From a cyanobacterium PCC 7702 (GTDB lineage Bacteria > Cyanobacteriota > Cyanobacteriia > Cyanobacteriales > Nostocaceae): a stretch of DNA of 64,000 bases. Position numbers and translations under genes: made by a program. The stretch lies in contig KB235926.1 in the NCBI GenBank assembly GCA_000332255.1, positions 3,359,367 through 3,423,366 on the forward strand. The letters run 5' to 3'. The notes below the pieces were generated by a model that saw only the letters and a list, made by a program, of their open reading frames with translations, ran no database searches and had not been told where the DNA came from. This document shows positions 27,625-37,514 of this stretch, in pieces. Each line of letters opens with the position of its first letter. The first letter of the stretch is position 1.

Positions 27625-30180
27625 ATGAGTCATCAAAATATCCGGCGCCAAAGCTGGCAAAATCTACTGATACTAGGCATAATTTGGCTATTGGGTGCAG
27701 TGGGCGATCGCTTCTGGTTTGCCTTAGACCACTCTGTTCCAGCCTGGGACCAAGCAGAATACTTAACAGGGACGTTAAATTATTGGCGAGCGCTGCAAAA
27801 TCCCCAATGGTGGGATAGCCAATGGTGGGAAAACTTTTGGACGCTCTCGTCTAAAATACCACCTCTTGTCTACATCCTGGCAGCTTTTGTACAGAATATC
27901 TTCGGCATCGGTCCAGACCGAGCGGCATTAATTATGCTGTTGTTCAGCGCCGTTTTACTGTACTCGGTATATGGATTGGGTGCAGTATTATTTGACAACA
28001 CCGTTGGTTTGTGGGCAGCAGCCTTGTGCCAAGTAATACCCGCCCTTTATAGATTGCGTCTGGATTTCCTTCTCGATTATCCTTTAGCAGCGGTTGTTAC
28101 TTGCAGCTTTTTTTGCCTGAGTGTTTGGTATGTGACGTTGAAGAAAGCAGATGGCAGTAGCGATCGACAGCAGAAAAGGCCTGTAGCGTTGATTTCTCTT
28201 TTTTGGGCAGCAGCGTTTGGTTTATCTTTGGGATTGGCGTTGATGGTGAAAGAACCGGCGATACTGTTTCTACTGACGCCTTTTTCATGGGTTGGATTTG
28301 GCGCTGTTGCTCGAGGTCGTTGGGGACATTTATTGCAGCTGGCGGGTGCTTTGGTGTTGTCAGTGTTAGTATTTGGTCCCTGGTATCGAGCCAATTGGTT
28401 AATTATTCTTACTTCTAGCAAACGAGCAACCCTAGATTCTGCTATTGCTGAAGGCGATCCACCCCTCAACACGCTACAAGCTTGGACTTATTACTGGCAA
28501 GAATTACCCGCTCAAGTTTCTTGGCCGTTATTGCTCGTACCAATATCTACTCTACTGCTGTACTGGGAAAAACAAGCGCTAAAAAAGAAAAGCCAAAGTA
28601 ACGCTTGTGAAAACGCAGCAACTTTTGTGTCTCCTACATGGTCGCTCAAATGGTTAGCAATTTTTTGGATAGGCGCTTATTTCCTATCATCGTTAAATCC
28701 GAACAAGGACGATCGCTACGTGTTGCCTTACTTACCCGTGCTGGCGGTGTTTTTAGCCTACGGCTTGACTCGTTTTCACAGTTGCTGGGGACGCCGGATT
28801 CGTTGGGGTACTTTTGGTTTGGCTGTGCTTTTAACGATACTTAACTTATTTCCAATCGGGGGTTTGGTAGGAGATAAAATCAGCCTTGCTTTGAGTCCCA
28901 ATGCTCAGCATTTTCCCTACATGAAACAAGAGTTACCTTTGCGTCAAGTAATTGCTCAAATAGTTGCTGAAGAACCATATTTGCGTTCCACGCTAGGAGT
29001 TTTACCATCAACGCCCGAGGTTAATCAACACAATTTGAATTACTATGGCAGACTGGCAGATTTTCAAGTTTACGGACGACAAGTAGGGGTGAAAAAAAAG
29101 TTTGTCAAACAGGATGGGCGATCGCTGCGGTGGTTTTTGACCAAAACAGGTGAACAAGGTTCGGTTCCGAAAGCCCAAGCTTTAATGGTCAAAACTGTAG
29201 AGCAAGGCGGTGAGTTTCAACTTCATCAAACTTGGAGTTACCCAGGTAATACTTTAAAACTGTATCACCAATCCACGCCCTCAATAGAAGTAAAATCTAT
29301 CTCTCAACAACCAGCAGCTAAAATTGCTTTGTTAAAAGTCACGCTCCCTGAAAAAACACCACCAGGAGTCCCAGTACCTGTAACTTATGAGTGGAGTGGT
29401 TCTTGGACAGAATTACAAAACGGTCTGGTGCTGTTGAGTTGGCGTCATGTAGAGAATAACAAAATTTTCTGGATACACGACCACGGTATTGGCATGGGAA
29501 ATTTGTATGCAGGTGCAAAAACGCCCCAAGGTACCTTCCAAGTCACCGAAAGACTGGCAATGCTACCGCCTGCTGATATTGCTTTCGGACAATATACTTT
29601 AGAAGTGACTTATCTCGACCGCATTTCTCACCGCAGTTATGAAATTTCCGCACCACAGGTGAGTCTTGCTATCACTCCTCAAGCCAGTCCAACACCAGCA
29701 CCAGAGTTAGATTTAATTACACAGCTGCGAATTCTAGCAGCAAATTTGCCCCAAGGTCCAAAGGCGTTAAAGCAATTGTTTGAAGAAGTTGCACGCATCC
29801 ATCAATACGATCCTGTTCAGGATTATTTAGAACAGGCACGCTTGAGTTTAAAATATCGACGGCAGCAAGTTTTACAAAATCGTGACTGGGCTTATGCTTT
29901 AGCTTTAGCGAACGTGTTGCAAAAAAGAGTTAGCGGCGCGATCGCTGCTTTGGAACAAGTCACTCAGTTAGATTCCGAAAATCCCTATGCTTGGGCATAT
30001 TTGGCATTTGTCCAACTATACAATTGGCAACCGCAAGCAGCAGAAAAGTCTTTGCAACACAGTTTGGCCAAAAATCCCCAATCCTGGGAAATTCATGCAT
30101 TGCACGCAGTCACCCTTGTTGCGCAAGGAAAGATTGTTCCAGCATGGCAAATTTATCAAAGATTGAGAACTGGGAACTAG
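27625..30180 (+). CDS. Membrane glycosyltransferase (ArnT/PMT-like) with C-terminal TPR
   Basis: 851 residues. About the first 420 form a GT39/ArnT-type membrane domain with some ten helices and the early acidic motif VPAWDQAEY that such enzymes use for catalysis with lipid-linked sugars. Residues 430-690 are a soluble, probably periplasmic part. The last 100 residues form two or three TPR units (AIAALEQVTQLDSENPYAWAYLAF). Enzymes of this family move sugars from polyprenyl carriers to proteins or lipids at the outer face of the inner membrane. The acceptor is unknown. It is followed in the same direction by an LpxB-related gene and an ABC exporter. Confidence 0.85.
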   Translation: MSHQNIRRQSWQNLLILGIIWLLGAVGDRFWFALDHSVPAWDQAEYLTGTLNYWRALQNPQWWDSQWWENFWTLSSKIPPLVYILAAFVQNIFGIGPDRAALIMLLFSAVLLYSVYGLGAVLFDNTVGLWAAALCQVIPALYRLRLDFLLDYPLAAVVTCSFFCLSVWYVTLKKADGSSDRQQKRPVALISLFWAAAFGLSLGLALMVKEPAILFLLTPFSWVGFGAVARGRWGHLLQLAGALVLSVLVFGPWYRANWLIILTSSKRATLDSAIAEGDPPLNTLQAWTYYWQELPAQVSWPLLLVPISTLLLYWEKQALKKKSQSNACENAATFVSPTWSLKWLAIFWIGAYFLSSLNPNKDDRYVLPYLPVLAVFLAYGLTRFHSCWGRRIRWGTFGLAVLLTILNLFPIGGLVGDKISLALSPNAQHFPYMKQELPLRQVIAQIVAEEPYLRSTLGVLPSTPEVNQHNLNYYGRLADFQVYGRQVGVKKKFVKQDGRSLRWFLTKTGEQGSVPKAQALMVKTVEQGGEFQLHQTWSYPGNTLKLYHQSTPSIEVKSISQQPAAKIALLKVTLPEKTPPGVPVPVTYEWSGSWTELQNGLVLLSWRHVENNKIFWIHDHGIGMGNLYAGAKTPQGTFQVTERLAMLPPADIAFGQYTLEVTYLDRISHRSYEISAPQVSLAITPQASPTPAPELDLITQLRILAANLPQGPKALKQLFEEVARIHQYDPVQDYLEQARLSLKYRRQQVLQNRDWAYALALANVLQKRVSGAIAALEQVTQLDSENPYAWAYLAFVQLYNWQPQAAEKSLQHSLAKNPQSWEIHALHAVTLVAQGKIVPAWQIYQRLRTGN

Positions 30181-30363
30181 GAAGAAAAAAAGAGCTAGTC
30201 GTACGCAATTTCCGCTTGCGCAGACACATTTTCCCCACTGTCAACGACTATGTCATATAGTTAATATCCTGTACTTTCGTGGGAAACTCAATAGTGTCAT
30301 AAGTAAAAATACTATGAGGCTCTTCACCTTCGTGCAAAATTGCTAGAAGTGTTACCAAACAGC

Positions 30364-31557
30364 ATGATGTCTCCCAAGCGAATCTTATTTATCAGTAATG
30401 GACACGGAGAGGACAATCACACCTCTCATGTTATTCAAACTTTACGTCAATTGTGTCCTGCGATTGATATGGCAGCAATGCCAATTGTAGGAGAAGGGAA
30501 AGCTTATCGCAGCTTGAACGTTCCTATTATCGGACCGACGCAAATAATGCCATCTGGTGGATTTTTCTACATGAAGCGGTTTTATTTACTCAAAGACTTT
30601 CAATCGGGATTACTGGGACTGACATGGCGACAGTTGCAAGCAGTATTAAAATATGCTCCCAGCTGCGATTTGGTTATGGCTACGGGAGATGTTGTTTCCC
30701 AGACTTTTGCTTACTTAACCAAGCGTCCCTTTATTTCATTTATCTCCTGTCTTTCTTCCCTGTATGAAGGACGATTGCGTCTCAATCCGCTTTTGTGGCA
30801 CAATCTCAACTCTCCTCGATGTCTGGCAGTTATCACCAGAGATCCCTATACCGCTTCTGACTTGAAAAAACAAGGTTTAACCAAAGCTCAATTTGGCGGA
30901 ATTCCAGCTTTGGATCGCCTTGTTCCTACTGGCAAAAATTTGCATCTTAAACCAGGCGTTCCCGCGATCGCCCTTCTACCAGGATCCCGCATTCCAGAAG
31001 CAGTGCGCAATTTCTGTTTGCAGTTGCAACTGGTCTTAGAAATTGCCAAGATCGCCCCGCAACCAGGAGTACAATTTCGCGCCGCCTTGGTACCAGAGGT
31101 GATGCAGCAACTCGACGAAATTGCTCAAGCTCAGGGTTGGCAGCACCATCAAGGTATACTTACTCACTTGCCTTCCCTTGTAGAGGTGAGATGTTACTCA
31201 GATGCATTTAGCGATATTCTCTGTAATTCTACCCTTGTTATTGGTATGGCAGGATTGGCAGTGGATCTTGCAGTCGCCATCGGTAAACCCGCAATCCAAA
31301 TTCCCGGAGAAGGACCTCAATTTACCTATCGATTTGCAGAAGCCCAAACACGGTTGCTAGGTATTTCTGCCCAAACCATCGGCACTAAGCCCGCAACTGC
31401 TGAGATTCTCAAACAAGCAGCTCGACGAGTTGTCGAAACTTTACAAGATACTGAATACCTTGCTAAATGCCAAGAAAACGGCCGGGAACGGTTTGGTCCT
31501 CCTGGCGCCTCCGAGAGAATCGCCCGCCTTTTGCTCGCCCATCTCCAGGAATTATAG
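30364..31557 (+). CDS. Lipid-A-disaccharide-synthase-related protein
   Basis: About 397 residues from the ATG at 30364 (a second ATG follows at once; a TTG at 30340 is less likely). It has the GT-B features of the LpxB-related family found in cyanobacteria: ILFISNGHGEDNHTSHVIQTL at the start, ALLPGSRIPEAVRNF in the middle and the donor-site stretch IGMAGLAVDLAVAIGKPAIQIPGEGPQ. Cyanobacteria with this gene often have simplified lipid A, so the true acceptor is unclear. Confidence 0.85.
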   Translation: MMSPKRILFISNGHGEDNHTSHVIQTLRQLCPAIDMAAMPIVGEGKAYRSLNVPIIGPTQIMPSGGFFYMKRFYLLKDFQSGLLGLTWRQLQAVLKYAPSCDLVMATGDVVSQTFAYLTKRPFISFISCLSSLYEGRLRLNPLLWHNLNSPRCLAVITRDPYTASDLKKQGLTKAQFGGIPALDRLVPTGKNLHLKPGVPAIALLPGSRIPEAVRNFCLQLQLVLEIAKIAPQPGVQFRAALVPEVMQQLDEIAQAQGWQHHQGILTHLPSLVEVRCYSDAFSDILCNSTLVIGMAGLAVDLAVAIGKPAIQIPGEGPQFTYRFAEAQTRLLGISAQTIGTKPATAEILKQAARRVVETLQDTEYLAKCQENGRERFGPPGASERIARLLLAHLQEL

Positions 31558-31602
31558 TCAAAATTACTACTTATTTACCTATTTCTTGTCAAGAAGGAGA
31601 AA

Positions 31603-33339
31603 ATGAAAGTCCGCTCTAGCTATTGGCAATTGCTACCTTATCTGTGGCCCCAATGGCCGCTGTTTGTTCGGGGATTTACGTGTATTTTTGGTTATGTATT
31701 GTTTACTTTATTACTTCCATATTTGGCAGGTGAGGTTGCTTTTTTTATTGGCCAGGGAAATGTTAACCAAATTGCCTACTGGCTCGGACTAGCGACGGTG
31801 GTATTTTTGATTCGGGGACTTTTTCAATACGGTCAAAATATCTTCATGACCGGTGCTGCTCTGGAGATGGCTTTAAACTTGCGCAAGCGAGTTTACGCCC
31901 ACTTGCACAAACTGGGATTAGATTATTTTGAAACCACGCAGACGGGCGATCTTACCTATCGCTTGACTGAAGATATCGATCGAGTAGGGGAAATTATTGA
32001 TAAATTATCCCATCAATTTCTTTCTAATATTTTGCAACTCATTGCTATTCCCGCCTACATGCTTTACCTGAACTGGCCGCTGACGCTTGCAGGTTTAATA
32101 TTAGCTCCCTTGATGGCTTGGTTGATCGGGCAATTCGGTCAAAGATTGCTCGTGCTGTCTCGCCAAAGCCAAAACCAAGTCTCTAATTTGTCTGCACTGC
32201 TAACGGAAGTATTTAGCGGTATTCGTGTTGTGCAAGCGTTTGCAGCTCAAGAGTACGAACTGAAGCGATTCAATCAAGAAGCAGAACGCAATCGTCAGGC
32301 TAAATATCGCGCCCAACAGCTCAAAGCCATTCAGTTTCCCGTTGTCGGTTTTTTGGAAGCAGTTAGTATTATGCTGCTATTTTTATTGGGAGGATGGCAA
32401 ATTTCTCAAAATAATCTCACAGGTCAAGAATTTGTCAGTTTCTTAGCTGCTGTAGCTTTATTGATTCAGCCAATTGACCTGACAATTAGCAATTACAACG
32501 AGTTTAAACAAACCGAAGCCTCAGTTGAACGCATCTTTGAGTTAATGGCTGAAAAACCCAGTCTTTACGAAAAACCCCATGCCAAAGAACTGCCGCGAGT
32601 CAAAGGCAAGGTAGAATACTATCATGTGAGTTTTGCCTACCATCCCGGTCAACCAGTTCTTCAGGATCTGTGCTTGCAGGCTTCTCCTGGGGATGTTATT
32701 GCCTTGGTTGGTGCTTCTGGAGCAGGTAAATCTACTTTAATTAGCCTTTTACCCCGTTTTTACGATCCTCAAGCAGGCAAAATTTTAATTGATGATATCG
32801 ATATTCGTGATGTCACGATAACTAGTCTGCGCCGTCAAATTGGCATTGTTCCTCAAGATGTGACCTTGTTTTCGGGAACGATCGCCGAAAATATCGCTTA
32901 CGGTCAGGAAAAACTAAATTTAGAAGCAATTACACAAGCAGCTAAAATTGCCAACGCCCACTCCTTTATTACTCAGTTTCCCCAAGGTTACCACACCTGG
33001 CTAGGCGAGCGGGGAGTTAACTTATCCGGAGGACAACGCCAAAGATTAGCGATCGCCAGAGCAATTGTCAACGATCCTCGCATTCTCATTTTAGACGAAG
33101 CTACCTCTGCTTTGGATTCAGAATCAGAAGCATTAGTGCAAGAAGCTCTAGAGCGAGTAATGCAAAATCGTACCGTTTTTATTGTTGCCCACCGCCTCAG
33201 CAGCGTCCGTCGCGCTAACTGCATTCTCGTACTAGAACAAGGACAGGTGGTAGAAGCTGGTACCCATGACTTTCTTCTGTCTCAAGGAGGACGCTACGCA
33301 CGTTTTTACGCCCAGCAGTTTTACTCAACAAACCAATAG
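31603..33339 (+). CDS. ABC exporter, fused membrane and ATPase domains (MsbA-like)
   Basis: 578 residues: a six-helix exporter membrane domain (about 1-310) and an ATP-binding domain with Walker A GASGAGKST (about 370), signature LSGGQRQR (about 474) and Walker B ILILDEATSALD (about 495). The layout is that of homodimeric lipid or drug exporters. An AGAAGGAG element precedes the ATG. Since it stands 45 bp behind the LpxB-related gene, it may export the lipid or glycolipid made by the two upstream genes; that is inference. Confidence 0.92.
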   Translation: MKVRSSYWQLLPYLWPQWPLFVRGFTCIFGYVLFTLLLPYLAGEVAFFIGQGNVNQIAYWLGLATVVFLIRGLFQYGQNIFMTGAALEMALNLRKRVYAHLHKLGLDYFETTQTGDLTYRLTEDIDRVGEIIDKLSHQFLSNILQLIAIPAYMLYLNWPLTLAGLILAPLMAWLIGQFGQRLLVLSRQSQNQVSNLSALLTEVFSGIRVVQAFAAQEYELKRFNQEAERNRQAKYRAQQLKAIQFPVVGFLEAVSIMLLFLLGGWQISQNNLTGQEFVSFLAAVALLIQPIDLTISNYNEFKQTEASVERIFELMAEKPSLYEKPHAKELPRVKGKVEYYHVSFAYHPGQPVLQDLCLQASPGDVIALVGASGAGKSTLISLLPRFYDPQAGKILIDDIDIRDVTITSLRRQIGIVPQDVTLFSGTIAENIAYGQEKLNLEAITQAAKIANAHSFITQFPQGYHTWLGERGVNLSGGQRQRLAIARAIVNDPRILILDEATSALDSESEALVQEALERVMQNRTVFIVAHRLSSVRRANCILVLEQGQVVEAGTHDFLLSQGGRYARFYAQQFYSTNQ

Positions 33340-33363
33340 CTCCGTCTTTTGTTTCATTCTTTT

Positions 33364-33801
33364 TTATTCATTGTGTAGAAATTCAAACATTTGCTGGGGC
33401 ACTAACTTCAATTGTCCCCCTTGAAAGCGATTTTTATCTACCCACAGTGCAGTTTTTTGTCGTTCTCCTTCCGCAAATACGATCTTTTCTACTTGATAAA
33501 ATCTGCGGTCAGCAAAATCGCACCTATAAAGTTGAATAATTTCGTGACCGGGCTCGCCATTATAAACAAATATATTCTCTAAACAGCCCAAATAATGAAT
33601 ATTAGTTAATTGTGCTTGAATTTCTTCTTGAAATTCCCGCTGCAGAGCTTCTAAGCTAGTTTCACCAAAGTTTATACCACCACCCAAAGCACGGTAAAAA
33701 GTTTCCTGTTTGCATCGATCGTAGCCTTGGGAAAGGAAAAGGCGATCGCCATGTTGGATCAGTCCCAAGGCTAAAACGCGAATTTCCCCGAGTTTACCCA
33801 T
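33364..33801 (-). CDS. Nudix hydrolase
   Basis: 145 residues with a complete Nudix box, GGGINFGETSLEALQREFQEEI, which binds the metal and cleaves nucleoside diphosphates linked to another group. The substrate cannot be read from the sequence. It lies five bases behind the DUF3531 gene, so the two are probably co-transcribed. Confidence 0.9.
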   Translation of the reverse strand: MGKLGEIRVLALGLIQHGDRLFLSQGYDRCKQETFYRALGGGINFGETSLEALQREFQEEIQAQLTNIHYLGCLENIFVYNGEPGHEIIQLYRCDFADRRFYQVEKIVFAEGERQKTALWVDKNRFQGGQLKLVPQQMFEFLHNE

Positions 33802-33806
33802 TTTTG

Positions 33807-34259
33807 CTAGTTATCATAGATAAACGAAGAACGGCTTTCACTTTCTTCTACGGGCCAGTCTGGATTTTCACCACCGATGTAAACTTCATCAATGGTGACG
33901 TATTCCACGCCCAATTGCTGAAGAGCGTTAATGAGAATATCTAAGGCGATCGCATCAGAAGTTCCCAAGTCAAACCAGCAACGAGCCCATTCTCCTTGGT
34001 ATTCAAAATCACCTTTATTGTGCATCAGTGCTAATAAGCTTTTATCGTATGCATCGGCATCATAGTCCATGTAACTAATTTCTAGTCCTGTTTCTTGTAC
34101 CTGGAGATTTTCAGCGTTAAATGCACCCAATTTCCCCAAGTAAAACCAGGAATCGAAAAGCTCCTCTACATATTCTTTTTCCCGTGCGGAAGGTACAGTG
34201 CTGAATTTTAGCCAAATCCACAAATCAAAAGGGTTGAATTCGCGAAACTGTATTTTCAT
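33807..34259 (-). CDS. DUF3531-family protein
   Basis: 150 residues starting MKIQFREFNPFDLWIWLKF; an upstream TTG (34277) is the less likely start. The sequence is acidic and ends EEVYIGGENPDW-like (DEVYIGGENPDWPVEES), as in DUF3531 proteins of cyanobacteria and plastids. Function unknown. It shares a transcription unit with the Nudix hydrolase. Confidence 0.85.
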   Translation of the reverse strand: MKIQFREFNPFDLWIWLKFSTVPSAREKEYVEELFDSWFYLGKLGAFNAENLQVQETGLEISYMDYDADAYDKSLLALMHNKGDFEYQGEWARCWFDLGTSDAIALDILINALQQLGVEYVTIDEVYIGGENPDWPVEESESRSSFIYDN

Positions 34260-34355
34260 TCCCTTGAGTTCTCTCAAGTCAGATTACTCAAATTAATTGT
34301 AGAAGAGCAAACCCTAGCCATGCACGCTCCCAAAGCAAAAAACAAGCAGATATTC

Positions 34356-35294
34356 TTACCCTGGAGTTTTAGCAATATCTCTCAGAGTCAAGCGGCGCTC
34401 GCGTTGAATTTGTTTGACTAAACTGGCTGGTAGTTGAGTTTGTTTGGCCAGGGCTTTATCAAAATTAATTATTGCCTCCTGCATCATTTTTTGATTGTTG
34501 TCTTTTTTTGCTATTCCCCGTTGAATTTGGGCTTTGAGATAGTACAGTTCTGGATTGTCTGGCGTTAGTTTTAAAGCTCGGTCTGCATACTCCAGGGCGC
34601 GATCGTACTGCTTTAAATCTCGGTAAGCTAAAGCAATACCCCGGTCTACCAAATACCGAGGACCGGCATTTTTTTCTAAGCGCTCGATCGCCTCCTGGGG
34701 ATTAGCAAAAGGTAAATTTACAGCCAGCATTAAATCCATGTAGCCTTTGAGCAAATTTAATTCCGGATCGTTAGCAGAAACTGCTTCTGCTTTGTCTAAA
34801 TGTTGATAAACTTCTCGCAGTCGACTAAGAGCTTGGGGAGCAGCATTCACTGTACCTTCGCGCTGTAAAATGCTAGCTCCTTCTAAGAAATGACCAACCG
34901 CTACGTAAAGATTACCGCGCAAGGGATCGGTGGGAATCAGTTTTTGGGCTGCTTCCAAGGTCTTCTTGCTGTAGCTGTCTAAGGAGGCCCAATCTTTATT
35001 GGTGTATGCAAGCGAGGCCTTCATGGCGTAGGCTAAAGGTTCATTTGGCTCTTTTATCAAAGCCTGTTGTAGAAAATTCTCTGCTGCTTTGTAGTCTCCC
35101 TTTTGGAAAATAGCTTTAAAGGCTGCTTCAGTATTGTCTCCAATTGGACGTGGTTCCTTAGTACGAAAAGGATCGGCCGCAATAGATGCATTCACCCAAA
35201 TATTTAGTATCAAAGTTGCTGCCATAGATAATTTAGCAAGCTTGGCCAATCCAGGAAATACTGTGGCTTGCACAGACAGAAACCTTTTTGTCAT
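34356..35294 (-). CDS. Exported TPR protein of the Sll0314 type
   Basis: 312 residues from the ATG at 35294, which has GAAGGGA upstream; the frame is open a further 23 codons, but that part would lie in the insertion-sequence end. A signal or membrane segment (LSMAATLILNIWVNASIAAD) is followed by TPR units (KGDYKAAENFLQQALIKEPNEPLAYAMKASLAY; YDRALEYADRALKLTPDNPELYYLKA). TPR arrays bind partner proteins; this one would act in the periplasm or at the membrane. Its promoter abuts the end of the decayed transposon. Confidence 0.82.
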   Translation of the reverse strand: MTKRFLSVQATVFPGLAKLAKLSMAATLILNIWVNASIAADPFRTKEPRPIGDNTEAAFKAIFQKGDYKAAENFLQQALIKEPNEPLAYAMKASLAYTNKDWASLDSYSKKTLEAAQKLIPTDPLRGNLYVAVGHFLEGASILQREGTVNAAPQALSRLREVYQHLDKAEAVSANDPELNLLKGYMDLMLAVNLPFANPQEAIERLEKNAGPRYLVDRGIALAYRDLKQYDRALEYADRALKLTPDNPELYYLKAQIQRGIAKKDNNQKMMQEAIINFDKALAKQTQLPASLVKQIQRERRLTLRDIAKTPG

Positions 35295-35344
35295 TGTTAC
35301 ATTCCCTTCAGAAGGATGGCTGTAGAAATTGTTTTCCGCGTTAC

Positions 35345-35388
35345 GTGAACTACCCACACTCACTGCTTGCAGTAAGTGCGAGCTTCTG
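35345..35388 (-). repeat. Right-end-like sequence of an IS200/IS605-family element
   Basis: Read on the minus strand, this stretch is AGAAGCTCGCACTTACTGC, an imperfect hairpin (CACTtACTGC with GCAGTgAGTG), then GTGGGTAGTTCAC. The hairpin plus TAGTTCAC end is familiar from cyanobacterial tnpB-carrying elements. It lies about 60-105 bp behind the tnpB remnant and 50 bp before the TPR gene's start. Confidence 0.55.
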
Positions 35389-35450
35389 ATTTCACAGGGG
35401 ATTGCGTCAGGCTAGGCTTACATCTAAGTCCCGGACTCACGTCCCCTCCA

Positions 35451-36020
35451 TCAGCAGCAGTCCTGGTTCCCAAGACCGATAGCATTCTGATTCCCTATCT
35501 TTATCGTGGTAAGTGCCACAATAGCGAAATTCCTCAATCCTAGGTTAATGCCTGCAATTTTTCCATCGCTGCTAGCAACTGGATTATCCCCCTGCAATCC
35601 AGAGAGAGTCATGCTGGCGGTTACAGTGCGAATTATTTCCTGAATCGGTCGATGTATTTTGGCTTTGACAATGCCGACATGACCTGGAAACTTGAGGACG
35701 CCATCAATGACTTTGACTGACTGAGGGTATTGATTAAATCTAGGGTATTTAGCCCTGCCTGCAAAGAAGTTTTTATAAGCTGTTACCGGGTTTTGTGTTG
35801 TAGCTTGCAAAACCTGGGAGTAATGTTCAGATAACCACTTTAGTAGGAATTTGTTCAATGCAACTACAGTCAAGCCTTTTCCCGTTGTTTTGTAGGCTTC
35901 AATACACAGATGGAGTGCGTAATTCCACCACCAACAAGAACAGTCAAAGTGCTGAACTAGGTTCTTTTTTTGTTCAACTGTTGGATCTAGTCTGACTTTG
36001 ACTGCTTGATCGTGTCGCAT
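35451..36020 (-). pseudogene. Decayed TnpB (IS200/IS605 OrfB) with internal deletion
   Basis: The 189-residue frame begins like TnpB (VKVRLDPTVEQKKNLVQHFDCSCWWWNYALHLC; AYKNFFAGRAKYPRF; KIHRPIQEI). The RuvC start should read GIDLGL but is GINLGLRNFAIV, with Asn159 in place of the first catalytic Asp. The rest of the RuvC core and the zinc-finger Cys residues are missing; a short C-terminal scrap (GNQNAIGLGNQDCC) follows directly. Full-length TnpB is roughly 400 residues. It must be inactive as an RNA-guided nuclease. No TnpA gene is next to it. Confidence 0.75.
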
Positions 36021-36433
36021 TGCTTTTACCTACTTTTAGTATATACACTTTCTAATTGAGGTTGATAAATTTGACCGGGGTTACTGGATAAATTTGCTTG
36101 GGAAACTCTATGTATCTGACGCCTCCCTTACAGGTAAGATGTGGGAATACTTATAGCTTCCCCAACCTCCTCAAAAGTTAAAATACAAAAAGCGAGCTGT
36201 AATGCCACTGTTTTAGGCAAATCTTTATACAATTTGACTGCAGTAATTTTTACAGGTTCCCATTACTGTTGTAGCTATTATTTGTTTTAACTTTCCTTGG
36301 TGGGCAGTAATGTAATTCTAGCTGCTATATAAGGAAGATGGGAGCACGTAATATGCTAAAGATTTTTCCAAGCAGCTAGTTGCTCGCGGTGTACTTAATA
36401 AGTAAGTTGCTGACTTTTTGGTATTTTTAACAA
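36021..36433. other. Intergenic spacer, 413 bp
   Basis: This region between the tnpB remnant and the ABC ATPase gene probably includes the other transposon end, which I cannot place. No open frame or clear hairpin is seen. Confidence 0.45.
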
Positions 36434-37108
36434 ATGCTTTATCTCAGAAATCTCATATATCACCCCACTGCTTCCTCGACATCGATCCTCAATTGTATTA
36501 ATTTAGACTTAGCACCCCAACAGTTGGGGTTGATTATCGGACCGAGTGGTTCTGGGAAAAGCACTTTACTGGAAATTTTGTCAGGATTAGCCGAACCCAC
36601 TTCTGGAGCTGTTTTTTGGCGAGAAGAAAAACTAAGCGCCGAACAGCTGCAACAGCTAGCAGGATTGGTTTTTCAGTTTCCCGAACGCCATTTTTGCGGT
36701 GGTTCGATTTTAGAAGAATTGCGCTTGGGCCATCCAGAGTTGGGAAGCGAACAAGTCAGACAGGCTTTGCAAGAAGTGGGTCTGGAACATTTATCGTGGA
36801 GTGCGTCGCCTCATGCTTTGAGTGGAGGTCAGCAACGACGTTTAGCTTTGGCTGTGCAGTTGATTCGCCAGCCAAATTTATTGCTTTTGGATGAACCGAC
36901 AGCTGGGTTGGATTGGTCGATGCGGCGACAGCTGGTCAGTTTGTTGGCAAAACTGAAAAAGGATCGGACTTTGTTAGTGGTAACTCACGATGCGGGAGAT
37001 TTACTGGCGATCGCTGACTGTTGCTGGAGTCTCAATCACGGTAAATTAGAGGCTATCGATCCGTACACCCTGGAAAGCACGGTTCAACAACCCCTACCCG
37101 CCGCATGA
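36434..37108 (+). CDS. ABC transporter ATP-binding protein (ECF/CbiO-like)
   Basis: 224 residues with Walker A GPSGSGKST (about residue 36), a Q-loop (FQFPERHF), signature LSGGQQRR and Walker B LLLLDEPTAGLD. The Q-loop and the FPERHF stretch resemble ATPases of energy-coupling-factor transporters for vitamins or metal ions. No membrane partner is next to it, so the substrate is open. Confidence 0.88.
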   Translation: MLYLRNLIYHPTASSTSILNCINLDLAPQQLGLIIGPSGSGKSTLLEILSGLAEPTSGAVFWREEKLSAEQLQQLAGLVFQFPERHFCGGSILEELRLGHPELGSEQVRQALQEVGLEHLSWSASPHALSGGQQRRLALAVQLIRQPNLLLLDEPTAGLDWSMRRQLVSLLAKLKKDRTLLVVTHDAGDLLAIADCCWSLNHGKLEAIDPYTLESTVQQPLPAA

Positions 37109-37141
37109 AACCTTCCTTGTCCCCCAAAAACGACACAACGA

Positions 37142-37387
37142 CTATTGACTGATTTCACAAAATTGCCTAGCGTGCAATACTACTTCTCCATGGTCTGGTA
37201 TCCAGGCCACCCACTTATCATCTGAAAGCGAACACAACAACAGTGCTTCCTCAAAGCTGTAGGGACTGGGAAGTTCTAATAGCTTTACCCAATTTCCAGG
37301 CTCGAAACTGGGCTTTTGTGTTTGCACAATTGTGCTTTCCCTTGACCAGGATACAGCACGATTTACTTTGTTGAAATCTAGTTTCAT
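37142..37387 (-). CDS. Small conserved cyanobacterial protein, unknown function
   Basis: 81 residues: MKLDFNKVNRAVSWSRES, then FEPGNWVKLLELPSPYSFEEALLLCSLSDDKWVAWIPDHGEVVL. It is soluble, with a strongly patterned C-terminal half that looks like a real small beta-rich domain. Convergent with the ABC gene (33 bp). I do not recognise a named family. Confidence 0.68.
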   Translation of the reverse strand: MKLDFNKVNRAVSWSRESTIVQTQKPSFEPGNWVKLLELPSPYSFEEALLLCSLSDDKWVAWIPDHGEVVLHARQFCEISQ

Positions 37388-37514
37388 AGTTTTATGTTCT
37401 TCCCCTTATGGGTTAATCCAAAAATAATTCTGTAACTAAGACTACAAAATAAGCGATTCTTTAGAAAAGTAATTGTTTTATAACTTTACGTTTGTTGGTG
37501 GTTAGTGTTTGGTT

